A model generated the notes under the pieces. It ran no database searches and was not told the origin of the DNA. It saw only the letters and a program-made list of their open reading frames with translations. Below are positions 41,730 to 43,222 of a stretch of DNA of 43,222 bases, piece after piece. A program made the translations under genes and the position numbers. The stretch comes from Bacillota bacterium (lineage in GTDB: Bacteria; Bacillota; Clostridia; Acetivibrionales; DSM-2933). The DNA lies in contig JAEYYB010000159.1 in NCBI GenBank assembly GCA_023430975.1, forward strand, positions 1 through 43,222, given 5' to 3'. Within the stretch, counting starts at the first letter, position 1. Every line of letters starts with the position of its first letter.

Positions 41730-41792
41730 CCCTTGCGAGCGGGTGTTCACGAGTTAAGTGAACACGAAAGCGAGCATTTAGGGGAAGTTGTT
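41721..41792 (+). repeat. Dispersed hairpin repeat family 3, copy 3
   Basis: GTGTTCAC and GTGAACAC pair perfectly around the invariant loop GAGTTAA. Compared with copy 2 the stem has a G-C pair turned into C-G, a compensating change that keeps pairing. It lies between polA and coaE. Confidence 0.85.
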
Positions 41793-41806
41793 TCTTTAAC
41801 ATTACT

Positions 41807-41830
41807 AAGTAATGATTAAAGAACTACTTA
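41807..41830 (+). repeat. 24-bp direct repeat, right copy
   Basis: Exact second copy of 41706-41729, starting 101 bp downstream. It is followed by TAGTAATTCTTTAAGAATAG and then the terminator. Confidence 0.8.
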
Positions 41831-41858
41831 GTAATTCTTTAAGAATAGTGAAGTAATC

Positions 41859-41897
41859 AGCGGATGTTTGATATACTTTGAACATCCGCTTAATTTT
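41859..41897 (+). terminator. Intrinsic terminator between polA and coaE
   Basis: AGCGGATGTT and AACATCCGCT form a perfect 10-bp stem around TGATATACTTTG, followed by TAATTTTAT. The coaE ribosome binding site (TGAGGAT) begins right after it, so coaE probably depends on read-through or on a promoter close to the hairpin. Confidence 0.75.
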
Positions 41898-41912
41898 ATG
41901 AGGATATAAAAT

Positions 41913-42491
41913 ATGAAAATAATTGGCGTTACGGGTCCTATCGGGAGCGGTAAAAGTACATTGTCAAGCTTCTTTGCCCAAAAGGGTGCAAGGGTAATTG
42001 ATGCGGATCTTTTGTACAGAGAAGTTGTACAAAAGGGAAAGCCTGCTTTAGATGAGATAGTCCGGGTATTTGGAGATGAGGTGCTTGATGGGGAAGGACA
42101 GCTAGACAGGAAAAAGCTGGGAAGTATTGTTTTTGACGATAAAGTTAAGCTAGAAGTATTAAATGGGTTAACTCATAAATATATTATAGAGGAGATAATC
42201 GAAGAAATAAAAAAGGCAAGAGAAAGCGATGTGGAAATATTGGTAATCGAATGCCCTATTCCGATAAAGCATGGGTTTATTGACCAGGTTGATGAGGTCT
42301 ATGCTGTTGTTGCAGATGAAAAGGTTAGGGCGGAGAGGATTATGAAAAGAAATAACCTGTCATTTGATGATGCGGTGAAAAGGATTAGGTCGCAAATGAC
42401 TAATGAGGAATATATAAGTATCGCTGATAAAGTAATTAGGAATGAATCTGATTTTGATAGTCTTATAGCACAGTTGGAAGGAAATATATGA
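41913..42491 (+). CDS. coaE: Dephospho-CoA kinase
   Basis: Last enzyme of coenzyme A synthesis, phosphorylating the 3'-hydroxyl of dephospho-CoA; 192 residues, the usual length. Walker A is GPIGSGKST at residues 8-16, followed by VIDADLLYREVV with the substrate-binding aspartate pair. LTHKYIIEEI and IECPIPIKHGF are the CoA-domain and Walker B-like segments, and RIMKRNNLS belongs to the lid. GAGGAT lies 10 nt before the ATG. Its last four bases overlap the start of the transglycosylase gene, so the two are translated together. Confidence 0.95.
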   Translation: MKIIGVTGPIGSGKSTLSSFFAQKGARVIDADLLYREVVQKGKPALDEIVRVFGDEVLDGEGQLDRKKLGSIVFDDKVKLEVLNGLTHKYIIEEIIEEIKKARESDVEILVIECPIPIKHGFIDQVDEVYAVVADEKVRAERIMKRNNLSFDDAVKRIRSQMTNEEYISIADKVIRNESDFDSLIAQLEGNI

Positions 42492-43075
42492 GTAAAATAA
42501 AGAAAATAATAGTTTTTGCCATACTTTTGGTTCTCTTTGCCGGTATATCTGTAAGCGGGTTAATTATTGCGGCAAAGAGAGTATATCCTGTAAAGTACGA
42601 GGATAGTGTAATAAAATACTCAACACAATATGGGATTGATCCGTATATAGTATTATCGGTGATAAAAGCTGAGAGTAATTTTAGATGTACTGCTGTTTCA
42701 CCAAAAAAAGCGATGGGACTTATGCAAATTACTGAGGACACCGGAAAATGGGCAGCTGAAAAAATGAATATTAAAGGATTTAAAACTAATGATTTATACG
42801 ACCCTGATACCAATATCAGAATTGGATGCTGGTATCTTAATTATTTGGAGAAACAATTTGAGAATTTTAATAATGCAACAGATGATGTGAAAAAAGAGTA
42901 TGTTTTAGCTTCATACAATGGCGGCAAAACTAATGTTTTAAGATGGATAAAGAATGCTGAAAAAAGTGAAAGTGGAATATTCAGTGAAAATATTACATTC
43001 AAAGAGACTAAGCAGTATCTCAAAAAAGTTAAGGGAAACTATGAAATATATAAAATATTGTACAAGAATATATAA
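42488..43075 (+). CDS. Membrane-anchored lytic transglycosylase (SLT domain)
   Basis: Peptidoglycan-cutting enzyme of 195 residues. An N-terminal membrane segment (residues 7-29) anchors it outside. The SLT fold follows: YGIDPYIVLSVIKAESNF with the catalytic glutamate in AES, then AVSPKKAMGLMQITEDTG, LYDPDTNIRIGCWYLNYL and VLASYNGGKTNV. It cleaves between N-acetylmuramic acid and N-acetylglucosamine, leaving a 1,6-anhydro end, in cell wall turnover or spore processes. Its ATG overlaps the coaE stop as ATGA, and the end of coaE supplies GGAAGGAAAT as ribosome binding site. No clear terminator follows; the last 147 bp of the window hold only an AT-rich stretch and a weak CCCACAT/ATATGGG hairpin. 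Confidence 0.94.
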   Translation: MSKIKKIIVFAILLVLFAGISVSGLIIAAKRVYPVKYEDSVIKYSTQYGIDPYIVLSVIKAESNFRCTAVSPKKAMGLMQITEDTGKWAAEKMNIKGFKTNDLYDPDTNIRIGCWYLNYLEKQFENFNNATDDVKKEYVLASYNGGKTNVLRWIKNAEKSESGIFSENITFKETKQYLKKVKGNYEIYKILYKNI

Positions 43076-43222
43076 TTCTTTAATATAAATTAATGACTCA
43101 ACTTTCCCACATTAAAATATGGGTATGAACCTTGAAAAATTAATACAAATCAAGCACAAAGTTTTAACCGCTGCTTAAAGACCTTTGGTAATGATGATAT
43201 AAATAAGTCCATTATTTCATTG

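Overview
The window looks like a low-GC, anaerobic, spore-forming, cellulosome-producing Clostridia genome. Four open or broken reading frames carry duplicated calcium-loop dockerin modules, and there is a spore dipicolinate synthase fragment, an ECF sigma/anti-sigma pair and AGGAGG-type ribosome binding sites throughout. The dockerin helices read NMADVIIIAKxFN, closer to the hydrophobic type II style than to the Ser-Thr type I style. That points (inference) to the Acetivibrio/Pseudobacteroides group rather than to Clostridium thermocellum itself.

Region 1 (about 0.1-17 kb) is the most unusual part: an island of RNA-end repair, NAD salvage and ADP-ribose removal genes. It holds two RlaP-type nucleotidyltransferases, a PARG-type ADP-ribose hydrolase in an operon with PnuC and NadR, an ADP-ribosylglycohydrolase, a DIP1984-family protein, a small unknown protein, two WYL regulators, a T4 Rnl1-like RNA ligase and a polynucleotide kinase-HD protein. 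A decayed Hen1/Pnkp locus closes it. In that remnant the Hen1 N-terminal domain is fused to the Pnkp ligase module by a deletion, there is a -1 frame break at a slippery heptamer, and a small element with a target duplication interrupts the ligase. A GC-rich, three-hairpin intergenic segment between the DIP1984 gene and the small unknown gene is a candidate structured RNA. The genes could work as one unit: import nicotinamide riboside and rebuild NAD, strip ADP-ribose, heal RNA ends, and seal them.

Region 2 (17-36 kb) is accessory. It contains a DUF1540 protein, an expansin-dockerin, a stalk-domain surface protein, a lone large serine recombinase, a tandem MscS pair, a PKD-CotH-dockerin protein, a LacI regulator, a GH81 beta-1,3-glucanase with dockerin, a B12-radical SAM protein, a small lipoprotein and a stalk-cyclophilin-thioredoxin fusion. 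A damaged RCC1-dockerin gene lies back to back with the last third of dpaB.

Region 3 (36-43 kb) is mostly core: ppnP, an ECF sigma factor with its membrane anti-sigma factor, a DUF3006 protein, polA, coaE and a lytic transglycosylase.

Four families of short dispersed repeats punctuate the intergenic spaces. Family 1 is about 96 bp with 28-bp inverted arms (five full copies plus deletion derivatives, interior found in both orientations). Family 2 has terminal GTTGCGAAAA repeats (two copies). Family 3 is a hairpin with an invariant GAGTTAA loop and compensating stem changes (three copies, two of them bracketing polA). Family 4 is a weaker 50-bp similarity (two copies). No tRNA, rRNA or CRISPR array was seen.
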